64,000 nucleotides of DNA from Sphagnum compactum (Eukaryota; Bryophyta; Sphagnopsida; Sphagnales), in the NCBI GenBank assembly GCA_965153455.1, contig OZ234493.1, positions 21,380,213 through 21,444,212 of the forward strand, read 5' to 3'. The first letter of the stretch is position 1, and the number at the start of each line of letters is the position of its first letter. Below the pieces are notes generated by a model. That model was given only the letters and a program-made list of their open reading frames with translations, searched no databases and was not told where the DNA came from. The translations under genes and the position numbers were made by a program. Below, one piece after another: positions 45,561-60,185 of this stretch.

Positions 45561-47379
45561 CTAAGTTTATGTGTTGCATTGATTCATCAAAAACCCAAAA
45601 CAAGGTTATAACAAAACTATCATAGTTGTTGTTGACCTAATTTACATACATAATTGAAACTTTATGCAAAAATTGTCTTTTGTTTCTTGTGACTCCCTTA
45701 AAATCATTGGACTTAATGAACTTCACAATTTTCTTATTCCCAAAACACAATTGTCTCTTCAAATTATAAATAGATCAACCATTTTTTGGAAGCACACCAT
45801 TGTTTTATGATTATTGAAGACAAGCTGCATTTTTTAAGGTTATGTTTGCATCAAGCTATTGTTGAACCAAATCAATACCATGAGCAACAAATTGAAATGA
45901 GGGCAAATTGATGGTTGTGCAACTTTGGTACCATAATACATGAAGGAAAACCCTTGAATTAAGATGTAGTATTTACATTATAGGATGTGACAACAACACA
46001 ATAAGGTGAACATGAAACGAAAAACAAATTGGATACCATATGTTACTTAAAGTTCAAGGAAGAAAAAAATGTTCATGGTGGGGCCCACATGTTTTCCAAG
46101 GGGTATCAATAAGTTTCTTTCGACGTATTACATGTCTCCATAACAATGTATTAGAGATGTTTCATAAATCTTGGACACAACATGCATATGAATATTTGAA
46201 AGCAGTAGGTGTTACCATCATCTTCAACTAGTGCCCTCATTTAACAATTTCCTCTAAAAAATTGGGTTAGATTTGCACAAGTTCTATGTAAATTTTTTGC
46301 TACATGTTTAGAATTTTGCTACATTTTGCTAATAAGGATCTCTCAAAGACTTACACAACTATGAATTGATCATAGAAAATTAAGACTCTTCAATCTATCA
46401 AATGAACAAATTTACAAAAAGGTTCAAAGATTTTAACAATTTGTGGCACATTTTCCAAGGTTTGTTATTAGTCCTTAGTATTGTTGTGATGATTAGATTC
46501 TCCATTTGTGCTTGGCAACTTCCTTTTTAACTTGGTTTTAGCAAAAAAATGTTTGCAATATCAAGAACTAAGAATGTTCTTGTTTGAATCGGCTTGATTC
46601 TACTATGTGAGTTGAAATCATGTCTAGTATTGGGTTCAATTACATATAAAGTTGCTTCTATGACCTTAACAAAGTCTCTACACATGGATTTTCCTCGGAG
46701 GAAAGAATAGGAGAAAGCAAATTGGAAATCATCTAGAGTTTTAGGTGGTGTGAAAGATAGGAATAACATGGATTTCTCAAAGGATTTGATCACAAATCCA
46801 AGATTTATGTTGGGATTTAATAATGGCTAACAATCCTTATGTTACTCACTCTCCATATACAACATGCCTCCTCTTTGTGACCTACCTCTTCATGGCCACC
46901 AAGTTTATTGTGTTATTCACAATCACACACAAGCATGGAAAGAAATTTCCCAAGAGTTTACTAGAAAAATCAAGGTAATGTTAACTATCTTGAATATGAA
47001 AAGACAACATCATACTTATGCTTGTTTATGGCATTGAAATGTCCATTATAGGCATTAACATGCATTTCATCCTACATCAACATATGTGAATGTTGTTCCT
47101 GCAAATAGACTTCAACCAAAGGTTTTTATAATTGTGTTAGCCTAATCTAATGTCTGTTTCTTAGTGTCTTTTTCACAAACTATATACACTTAATGACATA
47201 CTAAAAATGAGGTATATCAACCTTTAAAGCATATCCATTTCCTTTGCAAGTTGGGAAATACTAACCCATTGCTTTTCACTTATGATTCACCTTCAAGTTT
47301 TTCTTTTAAATCCTACTTTAGTACAAAGATTTTTTTTTGAATTCTATGGTGTGGATACAATTATATATCATTAATGGTA
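45561..47379. other. AT-rich, no gene recognised
   Basis: Possibly internal sequence of a decayed LTR element between the two family D copies. The minus frame at 46527-46793 is open for 88 codons but matches nothing I know. Confidence 0.4.
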
Positions 47380-47509
47380 TCCTATATATAAAAGCTAACA
47401 TGGTGTCTGTGTGTCACAAGACGTTCTGCGTTTTAACATTACGCCGGAACCGGCGGCAGTTAGGGCAGTTGGGAAACATCTTTGAAAAGCAAATTTTTAG
47501 AAATTGCCA

Positions 47510-47585
47510 TGATGTCTCGGGGGGGGGCCAGCAGGGGGGGGTGGGCAGCACGGGGGGGGGGGGGGGGGGGGCCAGCACGGGCGGA
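47510..47585 (+). repeat. Long G runs in the Helitron
   Basis: Several runs of seven to about twenty G interrupted by CCAGCA and CAGCAC units. This could fold into G-quadruplexes and is also a likely place for assembly or length errors. Confidence 0.8.
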
Positions 47586-47916
47586 TTTAATTTGATTTTG
47601 GAAAAAATTGGATGCTTAGTGGCAATTTTTTTTTCTTTTTTTAAAAAATATTGTTAATGTGACAATTTTTGACATCCTTTTTTTTGTGGGAAAAAAACAC
47701 ATCTAAAACTGAAAAAGACAATTTTCCAAGTCTTTTCTCCTTTTTTTTGTGTGTGCAAAATAGCAAAATTTGCCACAAAAAAAAGGTCAGATTTTTGTGC
47801 CTAGCTTGGTTGGGCATCAAGGTGCCTAATAATAATAAAAAAATTTGGGACACTTATGTTTGGCAGTCAAAATAGTATTATTTTACAATTCAACATTTTA
47901 ATAATAGAGTTATAAT

Positions 47917-48069
47917 TATATGTCTTGAAGGATTTTGGTTTCTTTTAGAGGGATTTTTTGAAGATTAGGTATTGTTTTGCTATGGTGAAATAGATTTGAG
48001 TTTTCATAATTCTTCTTCTTTTGCCTTAAGATACTTTTAAATGTAAATGGAAAGGCCACCATGTGACAC
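47917..48069 (+). repeat. Dispersed repeat family C, copy 2 (inside the Helitron)
   Basis: Matches 17757-17937 from CTTGAAGGATTTTGG to TGTGACAC with small insertions and substitutions. After it the Helitron's GC-rich 3' part begins. Confidence 0.75.
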
Positions 48070-48185
48070 CATGGAAAATGCGAAGGACGGGGGAGGGTCG
48101 ACGGGGTAAAGAACCGGAGTGGGCAATGGGAAGGACCGGGCGGGGGGGTGCTCAACGGGTGCATTATGCACCGGGTTCACACTAG

Positions 48186-50170
48186 TTGCATTAGAAAAGA
48201 ACATCATTTGGGCCAATGTTGGTATCCACTATGTACCTTCCTTTCTTTAGGGCAATTGGTTCATCACAAGGCACTTATAGTGGTTGTGGCAATTTCATTT
48301 TATGTTGTCTATGTGGTAACAACTTATAACTCCAAGTTTTTTAGTTTCTTGGGGTGCAAATGGGATATCATGAGCCACACATGCCCCCTTGTGTGAATGT
48401 TTATTAGGTGTTTATTCTAGAATTTTTTGAAATATTTTGAACAAAATTCTTTAAAAAAATCATCACACTATTATGTTATGGTTTATATCAAAATTTTGCT
48501 TAAAATATGTCATTGTCAAAAAAATTCAAATCCATTTACAAGTCCTTTTACTATTTAAAAACATTGGTTACAATGTTTTTAAAATGCTTTTGGGTATTTT
48601 TCATTCATTACATAAATTTCAAACTTTTATAATGTAGATACCAATACATTGAAAATAACATTTTGTGAAAATAATTCCATTTGAATTCTTTATTTTTTTT
48701 CTAAAATGTTAGATACACAAAACCAAGCATTAGTTACAATTGCTTGTGTACACGTTATTGTGATTGCACCCCTTGTTCATTTAATGTAGACATGAAGGTT
48801 TGGAATTGATCTGTTTATGGTTCATTCAGCATGTCTCTTGTTTAAGGACAAACATAAACTCCCATCCATGGTAAATCCAATGTTTTAAGGGCAATTTGTC
48901 GAGACATAACAATGATATAACTTGGAAAAGATTAAGAAATTTGATCCAAAAAAAATTTAACAATGAACAAAAACTAGAAAACTTTAGTATTTGAACAAAA
49001 CATGATGCAAGTTAAGCATGAAATGAAATAAGAGTACAAAGGCCACAACTTGCATTAGCAAGATTGAAGGGGTGCCCTTCAAACCTTTTCTTATATTATC
49101 TAATGGGACCTTTTAAAATATCATCTATTTTGTGGAAAATTTCACCAACTAAACTTCTAATAAGTTTTTACCTAATAGCATCTTAAAAAATTCACTAATA
49201 GCATCTTTTAGAAGAAGTTTAATTTAACTACATATTTTATTAACTTTTTTCAATTATTCTTTATGAAAAGTTTTTTAAAAAAATTTAAGGATATTTCTTT
49301 AACAATTTAAGCATATTTCTTGAAGATCTTTCTAAAAACTTTTTAAAACTTCCAAACATATTTTTCATGGATGCTCTTTTTGGAAACTTCTAAAAAAATT
49401 TAGACATATTTCTCAAAGATCTTTCTAAAAACTTTTACAAATTTCCACTATAGTTTATTTTCCATGACACAATTTCCCACATGCCAAGTGTTTACCAAAC
49501 AAAAGTTGTGACTACCATGTACTTACAAGAATAGATTACCACACACCCATTAATTGGAAATATTGTAAATCCACTCAAGTATTTAATGTCACAATAGTGT
49601 GATCTTAATGTGCACCCAATTAGTAGTTGTAAAATGGGACCATCCACACCATTTCAAGAGAAGTGAGAAAAAAAGGTGATTGCAAGGTTAAGTCATGGTG
49701 CCATTAAAAAATGTGGAAGAAGAAAAGGAGGTTTTCATTCACCAACATTGCATCCATTAATTTCTATTGGTGCACAACCAAAGGATAGTTTGCCTAATTT
49801 TAAATCTATCAATGGTGGCTTCCATCTAAGATGGCATTAAGATTATAAATTGAGAAGGAAAAAATAATTACAAGTCAATGCTATAAATATGAAGGGCCCC
49901 AACACATCCCCAACAACTCTGAATTTTTTTAAAAAGAAACACCAAAATAGGTTGTTCATGTCATTGAACATGAATTGGCTCTTGCAAAAACAAGAATATG
50001 GGGAAAATTTTAATGGAAAAAACGAGGGGTACCAACCAAGTAATGGGTGATGGGTATAATGCAAGTTTTGGGCAAATGGAAAAGGCCATGTGAGTGAACT
50101 AGCCAGATCACAACTTGTGAAATTCAATGTGTAAACATGCATAAACATCCTTGGGGGGACCCACTAGTAA
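48186..50170. other. AT-rich, no gene recognised
   Basis: No domain seen. Around 49240-49440 a CTTTCTAAAAACTTTT-like phrase is repeated loosely with ACATATTTCT-like phrases. GGACCCACTAGTAA just before 50171 may be the remains of a polypurine tract region (CCTTGGGGGGACCC). Confidence 0.45.
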
Positions 50171-51100
50171 TGTCACCCTAGGCATTCATTTTATTGGACC
50201 TATCAAAAATTTAAAAATCATAAGAAACAATTATATGAAAGGTTTTGTTAGAATTTTTTTGTGATTACATTAACTAGGTTGTATAGAAAAAATCTTTAAT
50301 TAAATTTTAAAAAATTGTATTTTGATGTTCTTAATTATTGTAGTTAGAAAAAGTTTCAAGAATGTCATAGGGTTTCCATTTCTTGAACTTTTTGGTTAGG
50401 AACACGAGTTTGAAACATGTTTTGGTTTTTTTATTTTGAGATAATTTTGATAGGTCCCTTAGAAGGCATTCTATTTGAATATATGATTTATTGAATAGGT
50501 ATAATTTCATTATGAATTTCTAAAGTTTAAGAGGATTTTTAAAAAGGCCATTGCAATTAAGAAATAAATTTTTTAATAATTCTCACTTTTTAAATCTTAT
50601 TGATCATTTAAGATCATATATCTTGGCATGCAATGGATAAACATTAGAAAAAATAAATTTATGACTATGACAACATTTTTTTAAAAAAGACTAAAAATAT
50701 TATATTGACAATTTTCCTAGTTTTACCATTCCTTGAAGTGGTTCCTAATGGGTCCACCCAAGGATGCTTATAACCATACATAGTTTTGTTGTTTACTTTG
50801 CAATGATTGTACAATATTTGGTTAAACATCAAGTTGTTGGCCACATTTACATTGAATGCCCAAGATGAGGATTGAGAATTTTAACATGGATGTGACAATG
50901 CATCTAAATAGCCATATTTCAAGAAACTTATGGCATAAAGGTTAATAGAAATATAGAATGCCATGTGTTCATGTTTTATGACCATTGTCAAGAATGCACA
51001 TGGCAGCATACAACATATTGTGCACCTTGGAGATAGTTGAGAAGTGAAGATCATGGGACATATGTATAAGAATTTTTTTTTAACAAGCTTTACAAATTCA
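50171..51100 (+). repeat. LTR-like sequence, family D, copy 2
   Basis: Starts TGTCACCCTAGGCATTC after a G-rich tract and follows the block order of 44520-45560 at low identity. With copy 1 it could bound a decayed LTR element of about 6.5 kb, but both copies have a similar tract before them, so they may instead be two separate 3' LTRs. Confidence 0.4.
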
Positions 51101-53699
51101 TTTTCAACCTCATATGCAATGGGTGTGCAATATAATTTAAGAACTTAGGTGCTTCCACCTAGTTGAAGCCTAGATCTATCATATTTGGCCATTTTTTTCT
51201 TGTCACTTGCACAATTGGTTTTCTCTCTAAATCAACATACAAGCCCCAAGAAAACTATGCACATTTAGTGCAACGACAATCTCATAGTTGATAGCATTTA
51301 TTTTTGCTCTTGTTACCAATTAAGCAAAAATCATTAATTTTGGTCCTGTCTCCTTCATGATTTATAACCTTAAGATTAAAATAGGTTTTATTGGCTTTGC
51401 CCAAAGGGAAAATACTTCACATGCAAACTACAATTGAATTTGAAGGTGATAACTAGAAACCAACTAACACTCTCTAGTTTTTTTTTTTTTTTTTTATCAA
51501 ATTCATTTTGCATTCAAAATTGAATAATGATGTTACACATCCATTATTGTGCAAACTAAACTACCTTTTGAAATTATTTTACCTTATAATCAAGTTGAAC
51601 TCGTCATTAGGTGAAAGGTTTTTTTTTTTTAAATGATTTTCAATGCAAATTTATAAATAACAAAATTATAAGTTTTTTGAATTTTCTTTCATAATTGTTG
51701 TAGGTGGTGGTTTTTCAAATCAATTCTGGTGTCTAATTAGTGATATTGAAGGGGTTTTTTTTTCCATTAGCAATTCCAAGTTTGTCAACAATTTACGTTT
51801 TTTTTTTCTTGCTAGAATTTGTTGTTTTAATTGTGCTTGTGAATGGGCTGACTAAAAGTATTGAATTCTTAATCAACAAAGGGGCAAAATGTCAACCCTA
51901 CAAATGTATGCATACTTGTGTTTGGAGTTGATAGATTTCTTTTTATTTAACATATTTGTGTAGATTGTTATATGGTCTTGTGAATTACAAATCCATCAAA
52001 TAGTAATTGTGAGCAAAACACATTTGGGCTTATATCCAACACTTACTATCATTATACATGTTGTAATTGATGTGGACCATATGGTAGTCAACAACACTAG
52101 GTTGTTTTACTTTATATGTATGGCTTGTTAAAACCTTGGTTTGGAAATGCTTTCAATATTGTTTGTACTAGCTTGGACTACATTATCCAACATTGTGGAC
52201 ATGGGCAACAATGGATATTGGAGTGTGTAAGTGCTAAATGGTGCACCAAATCCACTTTTCAATGGTTAAAAAGAAAGCTAACTATGACACTTTATATTTG
52301 ATTACTATATTTAGAATCTCATCTTTATTAAAACCCAAGAAATTATGTCTTACTTGGCTTATAAAGATACATGTTGAGATCACATGTTCCTTGTTCACAT
52401 GCACAAGGAAAGTATCAAATAACAATTTGGCTTGGATTAAAGTATTTGTGAAAGAACTATTCACCAAAGATTTGACATATGAAGGATTGTAAGTATTTTC
52501 CTAATTATTGTTTGTCTTATTATTTTTGAACTAATGCAGACAAGTGGAGCTAAAGTTGGCATTTTCCAATGGATTATAGGTAGTTGAGCTACCCAAATAA
52601 GATTTGTAGATGGGGATTAAAGAATCGGTATGCAATTTGAGGTGAACAAGGAGACCACAAATTCAACATGAACCATGACAAAGAGGAAAAAACTTGAGAA
52701 TGTTTTATCTTTTTTTTTTCCAATAGGTGTGAAGTTGATATGTAGGTGTTGAAGATATAATAATCTTATGACCTATAAGAAACAATTTAGAAGTGGGTCA
52801 TACCTTTTACAAAAGCTAAAACATGCCAATGTGGTCTAATTTCTTGGAATTGTGATTTGAAATGCCATTGAATTTTCACCTAAATTGTGTTGTACCCATT
52901 GAAACCATTTCAACTAGACTTAAATATCATTTTTAGTTTTTTCATGAATGTTGAAATGTCACAAGGTACCTTATTTTTAAAAGGTAGGAGGAGGGAGAAA
53001 TTTGCAATCATTGAAAGACAATGTCATTGACATTGGAAGAGTTGATAGTTGGATCTTGCCAAACATTTAAAGGAAAAGATGCATCAAGACCTAAAAAAGG
53101 TAATAGTTTATGGTCGAGGGGGACATTAGTAATTTTTTAAAAAAAATTATGTGAATAGAAATTTAGGATGCAATTTATTGGTTGTTGGGTAAAAATTATA
53201 ATTTAATTAGTTAAAAAATAGGGTACATTTTATTCAAATAATCAGTTTAATTATAATATAGGGTATGTAATAATCTGAAATAATGGATTATAATTAATAT
53301 AGGGTGGTTTTAATATGTATATATTAAAATTTTAGATAATAATAGAGTGATAAAAAATAGGTTGGACAATTATTTAATAACCCCCTTAAAAATGGTCGTT
53401 TGATGCATGTAAATCCCAAACTTTACACTAAGTGTCCCCTTGTGAGCTTATGCATTTGATATTGCTAACATGGGTACTCCAATATCTTTCTCAGAAAATT
53501 TTGGATAGCTAGTAGCTTGTTTCATTTTTGGACAATCATTTGTTCCCTTGGCACTCCTTGGCAAAATGTAAGTGATTTGTGAATTATGGTTCCTTTATGT
53601 TTTGCCTTTACCTCACATTTTAAAATCATATATTTTGTTTTGTTTTCATTTTCAAATGTGAAGTACTACTAGTTATTTTCATAGACAAGACACAAACAC
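51101..53699. other. AT-rich, no gene recognised
   Basis: Includes a T run at about 51479-51496 and a very AT-rich stretch at 53130-53400. Frames at 51740-51931 and 52238-52492 show no domain. The right end may hold earlier exons of the kinase relic that I could not identify. Confidence 0.4.
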
Positions 53700-54530
53700 A
53701 AGGGAATGAACTATCTACATGAGTACAAATCAAAAGCCATTATTCATTGCGACCTTAAACCTAGGTGAAGGCTGACATCAATTGCTTGTGATTTCCATGT
53801 CAATGATGTGAAATCAACTCTAATGTGGTATGGAGATCGATTCAAATTAGTTCTCATAATGATCATTTTTACAATTGTTGATCAAGTATTGGGCACATTT
53901 AAGGGGTCTCCCACAAACAAAAAACATTGAAATAAAACATCTTGGCCTTCACACATGTTTAAAAGAATCAAATGATAGTTCTTGGAATTGACAATTTTTT
54001 GTGTTTGATTGGATGGACTTGGAATATATTCAACAATGTGCTCATGTTTGTATATTTGATTTGGTTGCTAAAGTTGAGGTATGGGAAGGGATTGGCTTGA
54101 TTTTGAGAGTTGTCATGATTCTATAGAGAGGTCTAACAATCTATTGAGGGATGTTAAGCACTTGAAGATGGTTGATTTTGGGCTCAACCTTTCCACCCTT
54201 GACCTAGACACCAATGATTACAAAATATTCAAACAAAAGGTTGCCTCTTGTAAGTAACTTCCAATGTTGCAGAAAACCAAGTTACAATGTACCACCACAT
54301 ACACCTATGTTATATTTCATGTCAATAATAACATTGTGGCATTGGTGGTTACGTTGTGTGCCTCAATTACAAATTTTGAATGGATGGTTAGGTGGTGGTG
54401 AATTAAATGTGAGGAGAACCTCACCTTGTAGGTTACTATGTGACACCAGAGCTTATCAAGATTGCCCATACAATAAGTGTGTTGATGTATTCTCCTTTGC
54501 TTTGATTGTTCAAGAGGTCTTATTCTTGCA
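53700..54530 (+). pseudogene. Raf/ILK-type protein kinase gene relic
   Basis: Three separated plus-strand pieces keep kinase order. At 53700-53762: 'KGMNYLHEYKSKAIIHCDLK', the catalytic loop with HCD where HRD is expected (CGT to TGT). At about 54150-54240: 'HLKMVDFGLN', the DFG magnesium loop. At about 54420-54525: 'YYVTPELIK' (the APE motif) then, in another frame, 'PYNKCVDVFSFALIVQE', the F-helix segment. 'KADVFSFALIVQE' is typical of plant Raf-like ankyrin/ILK and VIK kinases. Spacing implies introns, so this is a decayed gene copy and not a processed one. The frameshift after APE and stops between blocks indicate it is dead. Other exons were not found. Confidence 0.75.
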
Positions 54531-55750
54531 CTTCTATCTATATATCTTGTTTAGTAATATGTAGCAACTTTCTCTAGCATAAGTTTTATGTTGGTGTCAT
54601 CTTTGTAAATTGGTGGCATTCACAAATCTACCCAAGTTTGGTGTTGATGCAAGCTTGTACTTTAAACTCACAATATTAAATAGTAGTTTTTAAAACTTGA
54701 TAGATGCAATTTATAAATGATGGAAGGATTTGCCCATTTGAATCACAAAAATTTGAATCAATTGAATCATATACTCAATAGTTATCATGATATTATTAAA
54801 TGTTCTATTATATGTGCTATGATTGGTTGTTTTATGTGATAAAACCAAGACAAAGTTATTGTAAACTTAGTTCTTTTTCATCTTTGATGCAACATTGTTA
54901 CCTTAAAAGGTTTGTTTGAATATACAAGAAATTGTTCAGGTGCAAATCCAAATATGAAGGTTATCATTTTGGTCATTCTCAATGTGGAAAATATTGAATG
55001 TCTTGAACTTCTTGGTTACTTGAACATTTTAACTAGTACTAAGGTAAGTTGAATTTGTTCTGTCCGTTAGAACCTTGACCCTTTCCTTTAAAGGAAAATT
55101 GTAGTTAGGCCGGTATGGGTTAAATGGGGTAAAATGTATCAAGTAACAAATGTATCATCCATCTTGCATGGTGCACTGGTTCACTCTGACCCCACAATTG
55201 GATATACTTGGCACTCCAAAGAAGTGAAAAGTTTGCTATACTCTCATGAAAACCCCACCATGAAGACCTCTGGTTAGCAGCACATTAAGATACTCTTGCA
55301 CTTTGACCTACAAGACCCACCAATGAAAATACAAATTGAAGAATGTAACAATTTCTTAAGCTCAGTATCCACAACCTCCTTGATAAGCTCAAGATAAGTG
55401 AGTCACATATTCTTCTTCAAAGCTTGTTAATGGGAATAGTTTACAGACTAAAGACACAGAATGGCAGTATATTTAGAGAATATAGAATGATATAATTGCA
55501 ATGATTACGTGTCCTAAATGCTGCCATGTTCTCTCTTAAGAAATGACATATGGGGTACACATGAATGTTGCCTTCAAAGAGGTCAGGTAAGAGATTGCCG
55601 ATTATGCAGGATGCAACATGGTTGATAGAATGTGATGAAAACATGGCACCTTGGTTGTTTAGGACCATCCCAAGCTTCTGGACATCTTTCCAAGACCAAT
55701 GCACTGGTACTGAATCTGAGAGATGGCAGGATTAAGTAAGAAAATAACTC
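54531..55750. other. No gene confirmed
   Basis: The minus frame at 55704-55441 (87 codons) lies next to the RFC4 relic and on the same strand, so it could contain altered later exons, but I could not align it to the RFC C-terminal domain with confidence. Confidence 0.4.
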
Positions 55751-56215
55751 ACAAGCTTATACAGTTCCATTTAATGAAATAGAAGAGTCTGACTTCAGAA
55801 TATGTCTCCATTGTTCACTGTAATCCATCCTGTCCTAATAATACCGCCAAACTTCTGTTATTTGACCTCATGACAATTCCAGGAAAGATGATCTTATGAG
55901 AAAAAAAACCTCTGATGTGCAGACAGAAAGAGAGAGGAACATAGCTGAGTCAAAATTAGATCTGGTAACCAAAAGAGCACATCAAGAGCAGAGTATGATC
56001 AGTGTTATACCTGAGCATCTTCATCAATGAGTCTGCCTCATCCAGAATTATAATCTTGAGAGGGGGGACTTGGATATCCACTCCACAGAGATCCACAAAC
56101 AATATCTGTGTTTGAGAGATAAACCACAATAGCTGCAAAGTCTGATCTTCATTTGCAGAACAATAATACCACAATCACCACTGGCGATTTTCTACCCTTG
56201 TAAGCTCTGGACTGT
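55751..56215 (-). pseudogene. Replication factor C subunit 4-like relic
   Basis: RFC small subunits form the AAA+ clamp loader that places PCNA on DNA. Piece 1 (56215-56011, minus) follows plant RFC4 through ELYK..RVLELNASDDRGINVVR (recognisable only at the base level), 'DFAAIV', 'SGYPSPP' and the Walker B box 'LKIIILDEADS', ending at a good donor (GATGCTCAG followed by GTATAA). Between these blocks there is a 2-base loss, one extra C in a C run and a 1-base loss just after DEAD. Piece 2 (55819-55751) reads 'TMETYSEV' then 'LFYFI' and 'CIS', parallel to TMETYSKVTRFFFICNYIS, after an acceptor-like TTACAG. The intron between pieces is kept. Several frameshifts in 200 bases show it is dead. Earlier (Walker A) and later exons were not clearly found. 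Confidence 0.8.
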
Positions 56216-56986
56216 TCATGAAAAGACCATTGAAGCATTGTGAACCCACATCAAAATTCATTCAGTAAAGCACTGCAAACTATGAATGCAGTAATCTCTT
56301 CTCAGACATTATCAAATCCACTCTTACAAGCACACATCAGGGGCCATGTCTCCTGCTGTCATCAATCTTCTTGCGTATCATGGAGCTCACTTTTACTTCA
56401 AAATACCAAGCCTCATCTGCTCCCAGAAGCTTTCACCACATATGTCAAGTGTGTATCCACAGTCTTCGACATCTTTAAATTTGCACATGATCTAAACTGG
56501 GTGTTGAAGTGCTGGTCAGTTCAGTTGTGAGAATTTCACACAAGTCAAAGCAAAATAGCATTGGCTAAATCAGAAACTAAAATTGGGTTACTAGTTGTTC
56601 GAAACAGCATCATACACAAGTAGATGGGGCAGACCAGTTGCTTTTCATGCACAAATGAGGGTATGTGCACAACCATGGAATACTGTCTCTCGTTAATTGA
56701 GAGCTAGACTACCTCCTAGGTTGAAACATATATTCCAATCCTTCAATAGAAAAGAAACAATGTTACCCTGGGCCTGAACACATTTTGAATATGAAAATGT
56801 GCACACAAAGTAATGCACAACAAAATTGCATATTGTGACTTCTTTTCAGCTTCAGATTCTACTCAGGAGTCAGCCCTTGCAGCAAGTAACTTGGGAAGTC
56901 AGGGCATCCAGCCTTAATTCCAACAGAACCATAAATTCTAACTGAAGCTTGTTTGTTAGAACCTGTAAGAACCATTTATGTCCCCC
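56216..56986. other. 3' flank of the mPGES2-like gene, no gene recognised
   Basis: The first part may contain a decayed RFC4 Walker A exon on minus (a weak ACATATG...TTCTGGGAGCAG likeness near 56440), not secure. No clear poly(A) signal was found right after the stop at 56987. Confidence 0.4.
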
Positions 56987-59413
<2,427 letters not shown>

Positions 59414-59937
59414 TTTGGTTCCTTCACCACACCAAAATAAAAACCACAAAAAAATTTCCTCGACCACCAAAAAAAGAAATCTGAATCTCCGTCAAACCCA
59501 AGATCTCCTTCTCGACACAATTTGATCAAAGTGATCGGTGAACAAGACGCACAAAAAACGACCGCGCGCGCACGCACACGCACTACACTCTTCTGTCGCT
59601 CGCACTCGTAAATGGCCACTCGAGGGCCTTTGATGTGCCACTTTTGGGATATTAAATAGCCACTTCCGTGGTTCTTTAACAAAAGGGTTAGATTCAGTGT
59701 TTTTATTTTCTGACTAATTTCGTAGTTTTTTTTCTGACAAAACAAATTGGGAATTTTTTGGAACTCTTTGTTTTTTCTGGTGTAAATTCGATGAATTTTG
59801 CTAATTATTGGAAAATTGGCCAAATTTTCGATATCAAAGTTTTTTGGGGGAAAACCATAGTTAGATTGTCTAAACCTGATGCCTGAGCAGGGTTAATTCC
59901 CCCAGTTTTGTGAGGTAGGCGGACTTGCAAATCATCC
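59414..59937. promoter_or_regulatory. 5' UTR and promoter region of the mPGES2-like gene
   Basis: Local GC rises, with a GCGCGCGCACGCACACGCAC run at 59563-59582 just upstream of the gene on its minus strand. No TATA box in a proper place is evident, which fits a housekeeping gene. From about 59640 upward the sequence is again AT-rich. Confidence 0.4.
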
Positions 59938-60185
59938 ACAAGAGGAATGAGCCAAATTTGGCTACAAGTCAGACAAGAAAGTAGAAAACAATTAGAATCC
60001 TCCTTAGTTTTGGCGACCTCTAGGAATGTGCCGTCTAAATATGGTGACTTCAGACTTTTTTTTCCTCAAAATACGGCGCAATTGCCGTATTTTTCTAAAA
60101 AGAATCCTTTTGTAGCATTCGCACTGGAGTCTTTTTTGTCGCCTATGGTGCCAAAATTCGCCACAAAGAAAACACATTCCTCAGA
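59938..60185 (+). repeat. Dispersed repeat family B, copy 3
   Basis: Starts AGAGGAATGAGCCAAATTTG and follows 27408-27640 to the CACCATAA/GCC(T)ATGG(T)GCC block. This copy keeps CG pairs (GGCGACCTC, ATACGGCGCAATTGCCG, TTCGCC) where the 27 kb copy has TG or CA, so it is less decayed. It leads straight into the tandem array. Confidence 0.7.

Larger units (their letters stand above)
47380..48185 (+). mobile_element. Non-autonomous Helitron, 806 bp
   Basis: The 5' end is TCCTATATATAAAAGC preceded by A, and the 3' end is CTAG followed by T, so it sits between A and T as Helitrons do. A GC hairpin GGTGCA-TTA-TGCACC (48158-48172) lies 13 bases before the end, the position of the Helitron terminator. 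The ends are GC-rich (ACGCCGGAACCGGCGG near the 5' end, a long G-rich tract near both ends) while the middle is AT-rich and includes a copy of repeat family C, as expected of an element that picked up other DNA. There is no RepHel ORF, so it would depend on an autonomous relative. The near-intact ends suggest it is younger than its neighbours. Confidence 0.65.

Noticed and set aside
46527-46793. 88-codon minus frame as a retroelement gene
   Set aside because: No gag, protease, RT or integrase motif could be matched.
54214-54564. 116-codon plus frame as an intact gene
   Set aside because: It merges kinase relic pieces with intron sequence, and the APE motif lies in another frame, so it is not a real product.
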